From an uncultured Opitutia bacterium (GTDB taxonomy: Bacteria > Verrucomicrobiota > Verrucomicrobiia > Opitutales > Opitutaceae), in the NCBI GenBank assembly GCA_903881475.1, contig CAIRTK010000044.1, forward strand, positions 32,198 through 96,197: a stretch of DNA of 64,000 bases, given 5' to 3'. Shown piece after piece: positions 37,483 through 47,069 of this stretch (the stretch's first letter is position 1; the number at the start of each line of letters is the position of its first letter). The position numbers and the translations under genes are program-made. The notes beneath the pieces are model-generated. The model made no database searches. It had not been told where the DNA came from and was given only the letters and a program-made list of their open reading frames with translations.

Positions 37483-40400
37483 TTAGCCAAAATAGGCCTC
37501 GCGCGCCATGGCGACGTGGGCGGGCAGGGCGACCCGGGCGTCGTAAAAGCGCGACATACGGACGAAGGCCATCGAGGCCATTTTGTCGTCGCCCGCAAAA
37601 AATTTATCCAGGCAGGATTTCATGGCGGCGCAGAGTTTGTGGTAGTCGCCGGCGGGAATGAGAAAAGCCTCGTCATTATTTACAAGCATTTCCGGGATGC
37701 CGTTCACGTTGGTGCTGATGATCGGAATCCGGAACGAGGCGGACTCGAGGAGCACGCGGGGGAACGACTCCTCGAAGCTCGTGCAGACGAAGATGTCGGC
37801 CAGCCGGTACCAGTCGTAGATGTCGAGGGTCTCCGGGAAGAGCCGGGTGTTCTTCAGCTCCATCAGGGCGATGTCCTGCTCGATGGACTCGAGGTACAGG
37901 CCCTCGCGCGCTCCGACCATGAGGAATTCGATCGGTCCCCGGCCGGCCAAGGCCGCGCCATGCTGCTTCATCAGCTGGTCGATCGCGCGGATGTAGACGT
38001 GCTGCCCCTTGCGCTGGCAGACGGAGCCGATGTTGACGACGAGCGTGGCGGCGGGATCGAGGCCGTATTTCTCGCGCAGCTTCCGCCGGTCGTGGGCGGC
38101 GGCGAAACGCTCGATGCGCTCGAGGTCGACCCAGCTCGCGAGCGTGCGGAAGTTGTCGTTGGTATTGAGCTCCTCGAAGATTTGTCGCGTGGCGCGGGCG
38201 GTGAAGATGACCCGGCCGGCGTCCTTGATGGCCTGCTCGATGAGCGGCACGACCTCCGGCGAGGCGAGGCTGTGCTCGGAAAAGAATTTCCGCGGGGTGT
38301 TGCTCTCGTGGATGTAGAGGGCGGAGGGCTTGCCGAGGGCCTGGGCGAGGCTGACCACCCAGTAGGCGACCATGGTGTTGCCCACGATGAGGTCGATGTC
38401 GGCCCAGCGGAGGCCGGCGGCAAAGGCCTTCAGGTTGGCGCGGAAATCCGCGGCGGTCTCGGCCTTGATGAAACCGCCGGCGTCGAGCAGCTCGACCGGC
38501 AGGCCGGCGTCCTCGAATTTTTTCCGCAGTGGTCCCTCGACCGGGGAGAACACGCGCACGTCCCAGCCGGCCTTTTCCGCGAGATACCGGGCGTACTCGA
38601 AGATGAACAGCGGCGCCCCCTCGAGGTTGAGGTTGTGGGTGACCACCGCGACCCGGAGCTTGAGCGGGCGGCGGGCGTAGCGGTGGTCGTTGACGTCGAG
38701 CTTGAAGCTGGAGGTGGCGTAGTCCACGACCTCGCTGATGTACGGGTCGCGGTAGCCCGGGTAGCGCTGCACGAAGGCGAGGTGTTCCCGCTCCGTGTAG
38801 GCGTTGCCCCGCGACGCGCTCCCGAGGTGCGTGAGCGTGGCCTGCGGCGTGTACACGGTCCGGTAGCCGGCGCGGGCGGCGCGCAGGCAATAGTCGACGT
38901 CGTTGTACGCGACCTGGAAATCGCGCTCATCGAGACCGCCCAGCTGGCGGTAAAGCTCGGTGCGGGTCAGCAGGCAGGCGCCCGTGACGGCGGAGGTGTT
39001 GCGCGCGGCGTGCGGGAGAAACAGGTAGCCAAAGTCGTCTTTCGGCTGGCCGACGAAGACCGCGTGCGCGAGTCCGCCCTGCGGGCCGACCCAGATGCCG
39101 GCATGATTGAGGGTCTCGTCGGGGTGGATGAGCCGGGCGCCCACAACCCCGACGCCGGGCACGCTCATCCAGCCGGCCATGTCCTCGAGCCAGCCGGGCT
39201 CGCGGGCCTCGATGTCGTTGTTGAGGTGGAGGACCAGCGGGGTGTCGGCCGCCGCCGTGCCGAGGTTGACGAGCCGCGAATAATTGAAGGGCGCCGCGAC
39301 GTTGCCGGTGCGGATGACGCGACACGGCAGGTCGGACCGGGCTGCAAGTGATTCGAGCAGGGTGAGGGCCTGGGGCTCGGTGGAGCCGTCGTCGACGATG
39401 ACGAGTTTCGCGTGCCGCCAGTTGACGGTGCGCTCCAGGGAGGCGACACAGGCCTGCAGCAGCTCGTGGCGGTTCTTCGTGGGGATGACGATCGTGACGG
39501 GATTTTGCGCGAGGAGCGCCGGATCCCAGTGCAGCTGGTGGAGGCAGAGCGCGTTATCCTTCATCAGCGGCGGCAGGACGGCCGTGGCCTGCAGTCCGCG
39601 GCGCTGCATGCTGTCGTTGATGGCGCGGCGGGCGGCGTCGAAGAGGTAGCCCTTTTGATCGCCCTTGCTCGCGGTGCTCTGGGCATGGGCGCGCCAGTGG
39701 TAGCCGATCTGGGGCACATGCACGATGCGCTCGTCGCGCATCAACTCGACGCAGCGTAGGATCAGGTCGAGGTCCTGGGCGCCCTCGTAGCCGAGCCGGA
39801 GCCGGCCGGCCTGCTCGACGATGCGGCGGCGGATGACGGTGAGATGGTGCGTGTAGTTGTGCGTCAGCGCCATCTCGGGGCTCCAGTCACCCTTGAACTG
39901 GGGGTCGAAACGCCGGCCGGCCTCGTCGATCTTGTCCTCGTCCGTGTAGATCATCTCCGCGTCCGGCCGGGCGGCGATGGCCTCGGCGACATGGAACAGA
40001 GCGCTGGCCGGCAGCACGTCGTCATGGTCGAGGAACGCGACAAACTCGCCGGTGGCAAGGTCGAGGGCGGAGTTGGTGGCGGCCGAGATATGGCCGTTCT
40101 GCGGGCGGAGGATGAACTTGATCCGCGGGTCCTTTTTCCCGGCGTCCGCGAGCATCTTCCTCACGTGACCCTGGGTCGAGGCATCGTCGGCGATGCACAG
40201 CTCCCAGTTCGGATAAAACTGCGCGGTGACGGAGGCGAGCAGCTCGGCGAGGAACGGGGCCGGGGTGTTGTAAACGGGGACGACGATGCTGATCTTCGGA
40301 CCGGACCTGGCCAGCGCGGCGGCTTCCCGGGTGAGATAGCCGGTGAGCCGCGGGGTCAGCCGGTTGTGGTTCGTCCAGAGGGTATAGGGATCCTGCTGCT

Positions 40401-41448
40401 GCCAGGGCGTGGGCGGGGCGGCCTTGGCGGCCCGGCGGATCATTTTCTCGGCCAGCTTCGCGCGGGTCAGGCGCACCTCGCGCCAGAAGCCCGGCCAGCT
40501 TTCCATGACATAATCCCCGGCGAGCGCGCCGCGGACAAACGCCCAGACGGCGCGGGCGAACTTCCGCTCGTGGTAAAGCGCGATGGGGCCGGAGTTCTCG
40601 TCGATCTTGTTGAGAAAAATCCGCTTGGAGCGCAGCAGCTGGCGCGGACCGTCGGGATACTCGGCGAAGATCTTGAGGCAGGCGGGGCTGAAGTTCGCCG
40701 GGCGGACGTCCACGAGGCCGTAGAAGGCCGAGCGCAGGGCCTGCGGCCAGGCCGGGTTGTGGCGGAGCACGTCCTCGCGCTCCTTGCCCCAGATGAGCCG
40801 GTTCTCGTTCACGGCGCCGACGGTGGCGACGAGGCGCGTGATGGTGCGGCTCATCGAGAAGGCCCAGCCGCTGACGCGGAATTTCTCGTAGTGGGCGTTG
40901 ACCCAGTCCTGCGGCAGGTCGAGGAAGCCGACGAGGTCGTTCTCCGGCCGCATTTCCGTGGTGTTCACGGTGATCTCGCCCAGCACGCGCTTCGCCTCGC
41001 GCATCATCACGCCGTGGGGCTCGTAGTGAAAATGCCGGTAGAGATAATACAGGCTTTCGCCGACCAGTTCGGTCCGCAGGACCGGCCTGGGCCGCCGGGC
41101 GGGCATGTCCGTGCCACCGGTCGTGAGCTCGGTGCGCAGGAACTCAGTCCACACATTTCCGGGCCGCAGGGTTTCCAGGGTGAGCGTCCGGGCGCCGAGC
41201 CAGGGCCGCACCGTCACTCTGAAGCCGGCGCGCCGGGCCGTCAGCCCGCCCTTCAAAAATTCCTCCAGGTCGGGCCGGTCCAGGCCCATGATGCCGTAGG
41301 TAATGACGCCATCGAGCTTGGCGCGCAGGTCGGTCAGCTCCTCCCCGTCCTTGGAGTAAACCCAGCCGCGGATGTCGATCTCCCTGGCAGTGGTCTGCCA
41401 GGATGCCGGCTGATCGATGAAGTGCTGAAAGGAGGCTTTCTCGGGCAT
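37483..41448 (-). CDS. Modular glycosyltransferase: two GW domains, GT2, GT2, GT4
   Basis: A 1321-aa cytoplasmic transferase with three catalytic modules. Two GW domains are at about residues 10-115 (IDIRGWVYSKDGEEL) and 180-285 (FRVSGWAFSMSR). GT2-1 is at about 388-620 with ISIVVPVYNTP, CIADDAS and FLDHDD. GT2-2 is at about 653-890 with VTIVIPTKNRHELL, LHLNNDIEA and YNDVDYCLRA. GT4 is at about 936-1300 with THNLNLEGAPLF, NIGSVCQRKGQH and CTSFEESFPRVLLESASF. All three active-site sets look intact, unlike the paralogue downstream. It could build a repeating trisaccharide. ATG start; 66 bp after the membrane protein upstream. Confidence 0.92.
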   Translation of the reverse strand: MPEKASFQHFIDQPASWQTTAREIDIRGWVYSKDGEELTDLRAKLDGVITYGIMGLDRPDLEEFLKGGLTARRAGFRVTVRPWLGARTLTLETLRPGNVWTEFLRTELTTGGTDMPARRPRPVLRTELVGESLYYLYRHFHYEPHGVMMREAKRVLGEITVNTTEMRPENDLVGFLDLPQDWVNAHYEKFRVSGWAFSMSRTITRLVATVGAVNENRLIWGKEREDVLRHNPAWPQALRSAFYGLVDVRPANFSPACLKIFAEYPDGPRQLLRSKRIFLNKIDENSGPIALYHERKFARAVWAFVRGALAGDYVMESWPGFWREVRLTRAKLAEKMIRRAAKAAPPTPWQQQDPYTLWTNHNRLTPRLTGYLTREAAALARSGPKISIVVPVYNTPAPFLAELLASVTAQFYPNWELCIADDASTQGHVRKMLADAGKKDPRIKFILRPQNGHISAATNSALDLATGEFVAFLDHDDVLPASALFHVAEAIAARPDAEMIYTDEDKIDEAGRRFDPQFKGDWSPEMALTHNYTHHLTVIRRRIVEQAGRLRLGYEGAQDLDLILRCVELMRDERIVHVPQIGYHWRAHAQSTASKGDQKGYLFDAARRAINDSMQRRGLQATAVLPPLMKDNALCLHQLHWDPALLAQNPVTIVIPTKNRHELLQACVASLERTVNWRHAKLVIVDDGSTEPQALTLLESLAARSDLPCRVIRTGNVAAPFNYSRLVNLGTAAADTPLVLHLNNDIEAREPGWLEDMAGWMSVPGVGVVGARLIHPDETLNHAGIWVGPQGGLAHAVFVGQPKDDFGYLFLPHAARNTSAVTGACLLTRTELYRQLGGLDERDFQVAYNDVDYCLRAARAGYRTVYTPQATLTHLGSASRGNAYTEREHLAFVQRYPGYRDPYISEVVDYATSSFKLDVNDHRYARRPLKLRVAVVTHNLNLEGAPLFIFEYARYLAEKAGWDVRVFSPVEGPLRKKFEDAGLPVELLDAGGFIKAETAADFRANLKAFAAGLRWADIDLIVGNTMVAYWVVSLAQALGKPSALYIHESNTPRKFFSEHSLASPEVVPLIEQAIKDAGRVIFTARATRQIFEELNTNDNFRTLASWVDLERIERFAAAHDRRKLREKYGLDPAATLVVNIGSVCQRKGQHVYIRAIDQLMKQHGAALAGRGPIEFLMVGAREGLYLESIEQDIALMELKNTRLFPETLDIYDWYRLADIFVCTSFEESFPRVLLESASFRIPIISTNVNGIPEMLVNNDEAFLIPAGDYHKLCAAMKSCLDKFFAGDDKMASMAFVRMSRFYDARVALPAHVAMAREAYFG

Positions 41449-41514
41449 TAAAAGATCAAGCAGAACGACGCCGCCGGGTGGGGTAAAGCATGCTTTTCAC
41501 CGCTGGCGGTGCGC

Positions 41515-43578
41515 TCAGTCGATCTTGATGCAGCGCCAGTAAGCCCAGTCGAAACTGCCATTGTTGTTTGGCCCCGGCAGGGTGCGAAAAACGACCGTGC
41601 CCTGCAGCGGGGCGATCAGCTCGATGGAAAACGACTGCAAGCCCCGGTCCTGCTTGATGGTGCCGGGCTGCAGCCAGCGGTAGTAGAGCCGCTGGCGGTA
41701 GCCATTGGGCTGGACAGAGAGCACTTCGAATTCCACGCCGTCGCTGCGGTCGTAGATGGCCGGATCCATGCCGAATTCGGCCGTGATGTGGCGGGCGCCG
41801 GGCGGAGGAACGATCTCGATTTCCGTGACCGGTTGCGAAATCAGCCAGTGGTGGCCTTCCACGATGGGCGAGGCGAGGCCGTAGGGCACCGTCAGCTTGA
41901 GCGGCTGCGGGCTGATGTCGGCGAAAATGCTTCGGTCCTTCAATTGGTCCACCCAATAGAGCACGCGGGGCTTTTCGCCCGCACCGCCGAGCTGGCCCTG
42001 GTACAGCAGGATGTCGTGCAGAGGAAAGTCCTGCAGGGCCTTCAGCGCGTCGGGGATCATGTCCTTGCGCAAATGGACCGTATACTCGCCGGTCTGGAGG
42101 AACGGATTTTCGTCCATCTCCAGTTCCTTCAGCCAGTGGGCGTAGGCCTCCGGCCCAGGCTGCCCGAGCCGGAACAGCAGCACGGCCGCGATCCGTGCGG
42201 GCCGGGCGCGGTGCAGTGCCTCGCGGATGACCGCGTCGTCCTGGACATAGCGCTTGGGTACCAGTAGCGCGCGCCGGTGGCTGTAGTAGGGGAGGATGGG
42301 GCTCCAGTCCAAACCAAAGCCGACGAGCAGGTCGTCGGGCTTCGTGACCTGCCCGATGGCCAGGGCGAGGTCGGGCGGACCGCCCGCCTGGCGGGACTGG
42401 GGCTCGTAGTATTTTTCGAGATAACCCGAGAACTGGGCGGCCAGCACCACGACGATGACCCCGAGCCGGGCGGAGAGCGGGAGGGACGCCGTCTCCATCA
42501 GCCGCTGGAGGGGCAGCGCCAGGAGCAGCAGGAAGAAGAGGCCGCTGGAATAGAGGTAATAATCGTGGACGAAATAAAGATTCGCGAACACCAGCGGCCC
42601 GGCCATGGCGACCAGCAGGATGACGGCGAACAGCCGGACCCGACCGCGGAGGAAGAGCAGCAGGAGCACCGCGAGCAGGAACAGCGAGAAGGCGGGAAAC
42701 AATGCCCGCTCGATCTGGATGCCGAACTGCCGCCAAAAGCCGGGATCGAACCGCTGCGCGAGTGGACCGTAGGTCCAGTCGTGAAGCTCAGACGAAACCA
42801 GTGATGCCCCCAGGATGTTCTTCCGCTTGACGGCATCGCTGTGACGGACCCACCAGGCGGCGGCGAGAATGCCAGGAACCGCCGCCACGGCGGCCCGGGC
42901 CAGCAGGGTGCGCCACTCCGCCCGACGAGCCCGCCACACTGCCACGGCGAGTGCCGCCGACGGCGCCAGAAAAACCGCATAGGTTGTGACCTTGGCGAGT
43001 CCGGCGGCCGCGCCGAACAGCGCGGCGGCCGCGAGGACAGATCTCCGCCCAGACATCAGGCCGGAGTGGAAAAAATTCAGGAACCACAGTCCCAGGCAGA
43101 AGGCGGTGGATTCGATCAGGAACGCCCGGGAAAAGAACTGATAGACCGGACACGTCAGAATCAGGGCCAGAAAGAGCCAGCGGTGGGCGGCAATTACGTT
43201 GAGCCGGCGCAGCAGCAGCCAGACCGCCGGCAGGGCGGCGTAAAAGAAGCACAGGGACACCGCGCGCCCGGCTTGGTCGAGCGGCAGACCCGTGCTCCGG
43301 CACACGGCGGCGACGGCCGCCTCATAGACGGGAAACTCCAGCGGGATGGACCACGGGGGGCCCATGATCGGAGTTTCATAGTCGAGATGGAATCCATCGT
43401 GGATCATCCAGTAAGCCGACATGGCTGTCTGCGTCTGCCGGAACGGGTGAGTATCTAGCACCGCGTTCTTCCAGCCCGCCCGGGCAAACCAGAGACTGAC
43501 AACCAGGACCACCAGGAAGAGGCCCAGGGAGGCGGCGGGCTCGGAGATGGAGGCGGATTGGGAGCGAGGTTCGGTCAT
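41515..43578 (-). CDS. GT39-like membrane glycosyltransferase with C-terminal domain
   Basis: A 687-aa paralogue of the protein at 35377-37461. It shares THPFRQTQTAMSAYWM in the first loop, LDYETPIMGPPWSIPLE, and CPVYQFFSRAFLIEST. Multiple helices span residues about 20-400. The C-terminal about 75 residues (RSDGVEFEVLSVQPNG, QDRGLQSF, PNNNGSFDWAYW) are the recurring external domain. Predicted to transfer a lipid-linked sugar at the outer face of the inner membrane; donor and acceptor unknown. ATG start. Followed by its modular GT partner, in the same order as the second copy of the pair. Confidence 0.78.
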   Translation of the reverse strand: MTEPRSQSASISEPAASLGLFLVVLVVSLWFARAGWKNAVLDTHPFRQTQTAMSAYWMIHDGFHLDYETPIMGPPWSIPLEFPVYEAAVAAVCRSTGLPLDQAGRAVSLCFFYAALPAVWLLLRRLNVIAAHRWLFLALILTCPVYQFFSRAFLIESTAFCLGLWFLNFFHSGLMSGRRSVLAAAALFGAAAGLAKVTTYAVFLAPSAALAVAVWRARRAEWRTLLARAAVAAVPGILAAAWWVRHSDAVKRKNILGASLVSSELHDWTYGPLAQRFDPGFWRQFGIQIERALFPAFSLFLLAVLLLLFLRGRVRLFAVILLVAMAGPLVFANLYFVHDYYLYSSGLFFLLLLALPLQRLMETASLPLSARLGVIVVVLAAQFSGYLEKYYEPQSRQAGGPPDLALAIGQVTKPDDLLVGFGLDWSPILPYYSHRRALLVPKRYVQDDAVIREALHRARPARIAAVLLFRLGQPGPEAYAHWLKELEMDENPFLQTGEYTVHLRKDMIPDALKALQDFPLHDILLYQGQLGGAGEKPRVLYWVDQLKDRSIFADISPQPLKLTVPYGLASPIVEGHHWLISQPVTEIEIVPPPGARHITAEFGMDPAIYDRSDGVEFEVLSVQPNGYRQRLYYRWLQPGTIKQDRGLQSFSIELIAPLQGTVVFRTLPGPNNNGSFDWAYWRCIKID

Positions 43579-43623
43579 GGGGGGGACGCTGGGACAAGGC
43601 AGGCGCGATGGCGGATGGGCGTA

Positions 43624-44526
43624 TTACCCGGCGTGGGCCACGGTCCGGCGGATGCCTTCGGCGAGGGTCACCGCCGGGCGCCAGTGGATCGCGCACGAAA
43701 GCTTGGTGTTGTCGAGCAGGCTGTCATGGACATCCCACGGGTGGGCGGGGACATGCTGGATGGCGATCTTCCGGCGCAAGGTCTGCTCGACGCATTGGAT
43801 GACCTCGTTGACGGAATGAGACTCGCCATGGCTGACGTTGAAAACTCCCTGGGGGCGAACGCGGATGACCTGTTCGAGCGCCGCCGTGAAATCGGTATGA
43901 TAAAGAAAATCCTTGCGGGCGGTGCCGTCGCCCCAGACGGAGAATGGCCGGCCGTTACGGGCGCTGTGGATGAGAAAGGGTACGATGCCCTGCGGCTTCT
44001 GCATTGGTGCGGGAAAACCGTAGGGATTCGAAATTCGCAGGATGGTGTGCGAGAGGCCGTGCCGACGGCCGTACTCCGTGATCAGTTGCTCCGCCGCCAG
44101 CTTGGCGTGGCCGTACCGGCCGATCGGGGCGCAGGGATCGTCCTCCCGGCTGGGCTGCTGGCCGCGGGCGTTGCCATAGACTGCGCCGCCGGAGGAGAAG
44201 AAGACGAAGTGCGGCCGCGCGCCGGCCGGCGAGGCCACGATGGACTCGAGGAGTTTCGTCAGCACCGGCAGGTCCTGCAGTTTTTCCGCGTCCGGGTTCT
44301 GCTCGGACGTGGCGGGCAGCGTGCTCCAGGCGAGGTGCAGCAGCGTGTCGGCGCCGGTCAGGGCTCCGGGTTCCGTCAGCCCGGCCAGCGGGAGAAATCC
44401 GTCTCCGCCCTGCCGCGAAAAAAGCGTCACCGCGTGCGCCGGGTCGCGGAAACGGCCGGCGACCAGCGAGGCGAGGCGGCCCCGCCCGCCGGTGACGAAC
44501 AGTCGTTGCAGTGTCGGCTCGGGCAT
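43624..44526 (-). CDS. NAD-dependent epimerase/dehydratase (UDP-glucose 4-epimerase-like)
   Basis: A 300-aa SDR with the catalytic YGHAK (about residues 137-141) and an FFSSGGAVYG strand carrying the catalytic Ser. The NPYGFPAPMQKPQGIVP segment is typical of GalE-like sugar-nucleotide epimerases. The cofactor motif is TGGRGRLAS, slightly off the usual GxxGxxG because the third Gly is replaced. It probably interconverts or dehydrates a nucleotide sugar for the glycan; exact substrate not readable. ATG start; 3 bp after the stop of the GT4 gene upstream, so clearly in the same operon. Confidence 0.82.
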   Translation of the reverse strand: MPEPTLQRLFVTGGRGRLASLVAGRFRDPAHAVTLFSRQGGDGFLPLAGLTEPGALTGADTLLHLAWSTLPATSEQNPDAEKLQDLPVLTKLLESIVASPAGARPHFVFFSSGGAVYGNARGQQPSREDDPCAPIGRYGHAKLAAEQLITEYGRRHGLSHTILRISNPYGFPAPMQKPQGIVPFLIHSARNGRPFSVWGDGTARKDFLYHTDFTAALEQVIRVRPQGVFNVSHGESHSVNEVIQCVEQTLRRKIAIQHVPAHPWDVHDSLLDNTKLSCAIHWRPAVTLAEGIRRTVAHAG

Positions 44527-44529
44527 GAA

Positions 44530-46467
44530 TTACGACGGTGCCAGCGAGAGATGGAAATTGGCAAGCGCCTCGGCGCTGCGCCGCCAGCTGAAGTGCCGGT
44601 CCGCGAACGCGACGGCTCCACGTCCCAGCTTTTCGGCCAGGCCGCGGTCGGCGCGCAGCTCGCGCACGGCGGCGGCGATGCCCGTCGCATCGGCCCGGTC
44701 GAGCACATAGGCGTCGGTGCCGTGGCGGACCAGCGTGCCGAGGTTCGTGCGCGGCAGCACGACCGGCCGGCCCAGGGCGAAAAACTCGGGCAGCTTCGAG
44801 GGGAAGCGGTAGTCATTGAACTCGTCCGGTCCGCCCGGCTGCACAAAAATATCAGCCAGCGCCATCAGCGCCGGCAGGTGCCGGTGGTGCGTGATTTCGC
44901 CCAGCGCGAGCACATAGGGCTCGGCCGCCGCGGCCAGCCTGGCAGAAAAGGTCACGCTGTCGCGTCCGGTGCGGATCAGGGTCACGGGAGGTCCGGAACG
45001 GTTGAGTTCGACCACGGCGGCATAGAGTTCCTGCACCTCGGCCGCGTTGGCGGCGTGGACGTTGCCATGATAGAACAGCACGGTCTCGCCCGGGGCGGAG
45101 TCGAGCACCCGGCGGAAGGCGTCGGGACGCGGCCGCGGATAAAAATGCCGCGCATCGGCCGCCGGCCAGAGGGTGAGGCACGGTTTGCCGGCCGGGACGA
45201 AAGAGCGCAGCCGCTCGGTGATGACGGTGATGCCGTCGGCCGCTGCCAGAAAGGCGCGGCTGCGGTGTGGATGCGAAAGATCGGGCGGCACGAGCCGGTC
45301 GAGTTCCCCGTCACTCAGCCGGTCGAGTTCGGCGAAATCGCGCGCGAGGGTGAGGGCAAGGAGCTGCTGTTCGTTGTCCTCCAGGTGCACCAGCACCCGC
45401 GAACCGTGGCGGGCGCGCAATTTTTCGGTCAGCCCACGCACGTTCTCGCGGGTGGTCCAGGCGTGGATCACGTCCGGTCCGCGACCGTTGGGAAAAACCA
45501 GGCCTTGCTCCGCTTGCGCGAAGGTCAGTCCCTGGAAGGCCGGACGATCATGATACGCAAGCGTGGCCGCATCGTGCGGGACGGCCACGGCGCAGGCGTG
45601 CCCGGCGTCGGCAAGTTCGTTCGCCAGGGCGGCGACATGCAGCGCGCTGTTGGAGGCAAAGCTGCCATAGAGCACGAAGAGCACATTCAGGGGCTGAGTG
45701 GCGCAGACCGGCGCGGGCCGGGCGGACGGTTGAGCTGCGCCTTCCGCCGCGAGTCCGATGCGGGGGAGGGTGAGATCGAAATCGGCCGCATGGTTCTCGT
45801 CGGTGGCCACGCTGAAGAAAACAGTGGTCGGCGCGATGGCGATCCGCCCGCTGGCGAGCCGGGCCCGCACCCGGACCGGTCCGTGTCCAGCCACGAGGAA
45901 ATCCTGGCTCCGGAAACCGGCGTGCCCGGCGTGCGGCACGCCGGGAAACAGCGCCGACACATCCTCGCGCGGCCGGCCGACGTCGCAGGCGATTTCCCGG
46001 TGCCCGTAGCGCAGCGTGAGTTCTGCGACCGGCTCATCCAGGTCGAGGGCCCAGCCGCCGACCTTCACCCGGTCGCGCAGCAGGCCGGCGGCGATGGGCT
46101 CATCCATGACCGCGGCCAGCGGCCAGGGCTCGACGGTGAGCGTGAGCCGTTTGAAAACCTGCCACGTGCCGTCCGGACGTTGGGCCTCGAAGGAGGCCGG
46201 ATAGACGCCCGCGGGCAGGCGGCCGGAGAGAATAAAACCGCAACCCGCGGCGGCGGGGTGCGCCGGGAAAAGCTGCGGCACATCGGAGCGCGGGGGGCGG
46301 GCCGTGAGGGGGACGGTGCCGGCGGCGGTGCTGAGCCGGACGGGCGGCGGGTCCGGTAAGTCCTCCGCGAGACACCAGCCTTTGACCGTGACTTCCCGGG
46401 CCCGCGCCCGCAGCGGGCGCGGGGTCTCGATTTCCGCGTGGAGCCGGAGCGCGGGGGGCGGGCTCAT
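44530..46467 (-). CDS. GT4 glycosyltransferase with two N-terminal GW domains
   Basis: A 645-aa protein. Two GW domains lie at about residues 15-115 (VTVKGWCLAEDL) and 125-225 (VKVGGWALDLDEP, RPREDVSALFP). A GT4 module from about 259 to the end has LFVLYGSFASNSALH, HAWTTRENVRG, HLEDNE and DYRFPSKLPEFFALGRPVV. The GT4 half is the same family as the N-terminal module of the 1220-aa protein at 12630-16292. The ORF track starts at 46518. The ATG at 46467 overlaps the stop of the coiled-coil gene (ATGA) and is preferred. Confidence 0.88.
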   Translation of the reverse strand: MSPPPALRLHAEIETPRPLRARAREVTVKGWCLAEDLPDPPPVRLSTAAGTVPLTARPPRSDVPQLFPAHPAAAGCGFILSGRLPAGVYPASFEAQRPDGTWQVFKRLTLTVEPWPLAAVMDEPIAAGLLRDRVKVGGWALDLDEPVAELTLRYGHREIACDVGRPREDVSALFPGVPHAGHAGFRSQDFLVAGHGPVRVRARLASGRIAIAPTTVFFSVATDENHAADFDLTLPRIGLAAEGAAQPSARPAPVCATQPLNVLFVLYGSFASNSALHVAALANELADAGHACAVAVPHDAATLAYHDRPAFQGLTFAQAEQGLVFPNGRGPDVIHAWTTRENVRGLTEKLRARHGSRVLVHLEDNEQQLLALTLARDFAELDRLSDGELDRLVPPDLSHPHRSRAFLAAADGITVITERLRSFVPAGKPCLTLWPAADARHFYPRPRPDAFRRVLDSAPGETVLFYHGNVHAANAAEVQELYAAVVELNRSGPPVTLIRTGRDSVTFSARLAAAAEPYVLALGEITHHRHLPALMALADIFVQPGGPDEFNDYRFPSKLPEFFALGRPVVLPRTNLGTLVRHGTDAYVLDRADATGIAAAVRELRADRGLAEKLGRGAVAFADRHFSWRRSAEALANFHLSLAPS

Positions 46468-47003
46468 GATCGCGAGCCGCGGAAGGTGCGCTCGAGCGAG
46501 CGCAGCCATGCGGTCCACCGCCAGCTGCGGGAGGATTTCATGGCCCGGATCTCGACGTCGAGCTGCCCGATGCGCTGCTGCCGGGCGTCAGAGGCGGCGG
46601 TGATATCATGGAGCTGCGTCGTGAGTTTCGACTCAGTTTCCCGGACCTGGCGGAGCTGGGCCGCGAGGTCCGCAGAGATTTGCTTTTCTACGGCGATCGC
46701 CTGTTCGGCCTGCGCCAGCCGGACTTGGGCGGCTGCGAGCGCCGCATGGGCCGCCTGCTGGATTTGCTGCAACTGGACGAACTGGGCCTGGAGATCGGCG
46801 CGGATTTTATCGGCGTGCGCCGCTTCATCCAGTTTCTGGTCGGCCAGGGTCAAGGCGGCCTGGAGCAGCCGCTCGTTCTCGCCGAGCCTTGCACCGGTTT
46901 CATCCCGCGTGTCCTCCAGCTCCATGATGCGCACCTGCGCCAGGATCAGCTGCTGGCGCACACGCTGGAGCATCTCTCCGGGGTCCGGGTGGGCGGGATT
47001 CAT
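46464..47003 (-). CDS. Free-standing coiled-coil protein of the glycosyltransferase cluster
   Basis: A 179-aa protein made almost entirely of a long Gln/Ala/Leu-rich heptad coiled coil (about residues 10-150). It ends in SSRSWRWTAWLRSLER, close to the motif that ends the coiled coil inside the 1220-aa transferase (FSWTVTSPLRSLRR). No enzyme motif. Probably a scaffold or length-determining spacer that brings the flanking GT2 and GT4 proteins together, replacing the covalent link of the fused version. ATG start; its stop overlaps the next gene start (ATGA). Confidence 0.75.
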   Translation of the reverse strand: MNPAHPDPGEMLQRVRQQLILAQVRIMELEDTRDETGARLGENERLLQAALTLADQKLDEAAHADKIRADLQAQFVQLQQIQQAAHAALAAAQVRLAQAEQAIAVEKQISADLAAQLRQVRETESKLTTQLHDITAASDARQQRIGQLDVEIRAMKSSRSWRWTAWLRSLERTFRGSRS

Positions 47004-47069
47004 GGCTGGCGCAACATCAAGGCGCGCCGGTGCGGGATGTGAAGTTTATTGTCGTCGGCACACCGCGGG

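Noticed and set aside
36685-39351. Plus-strand ORF of 888 aa
   Set aside because: Antisense to the GT39-like membrane protein and the 1321-aa transferase. No recognisable domain; codon-position shadow.
43558-46359. Plus-strand ORF of 933 aa
   Set aside because: Antisense to an epimerase gene and a GT4 gene with clear motifs. Its translation is Gly/Arg/Ala-rich without any motif; a GC-driven shadow.
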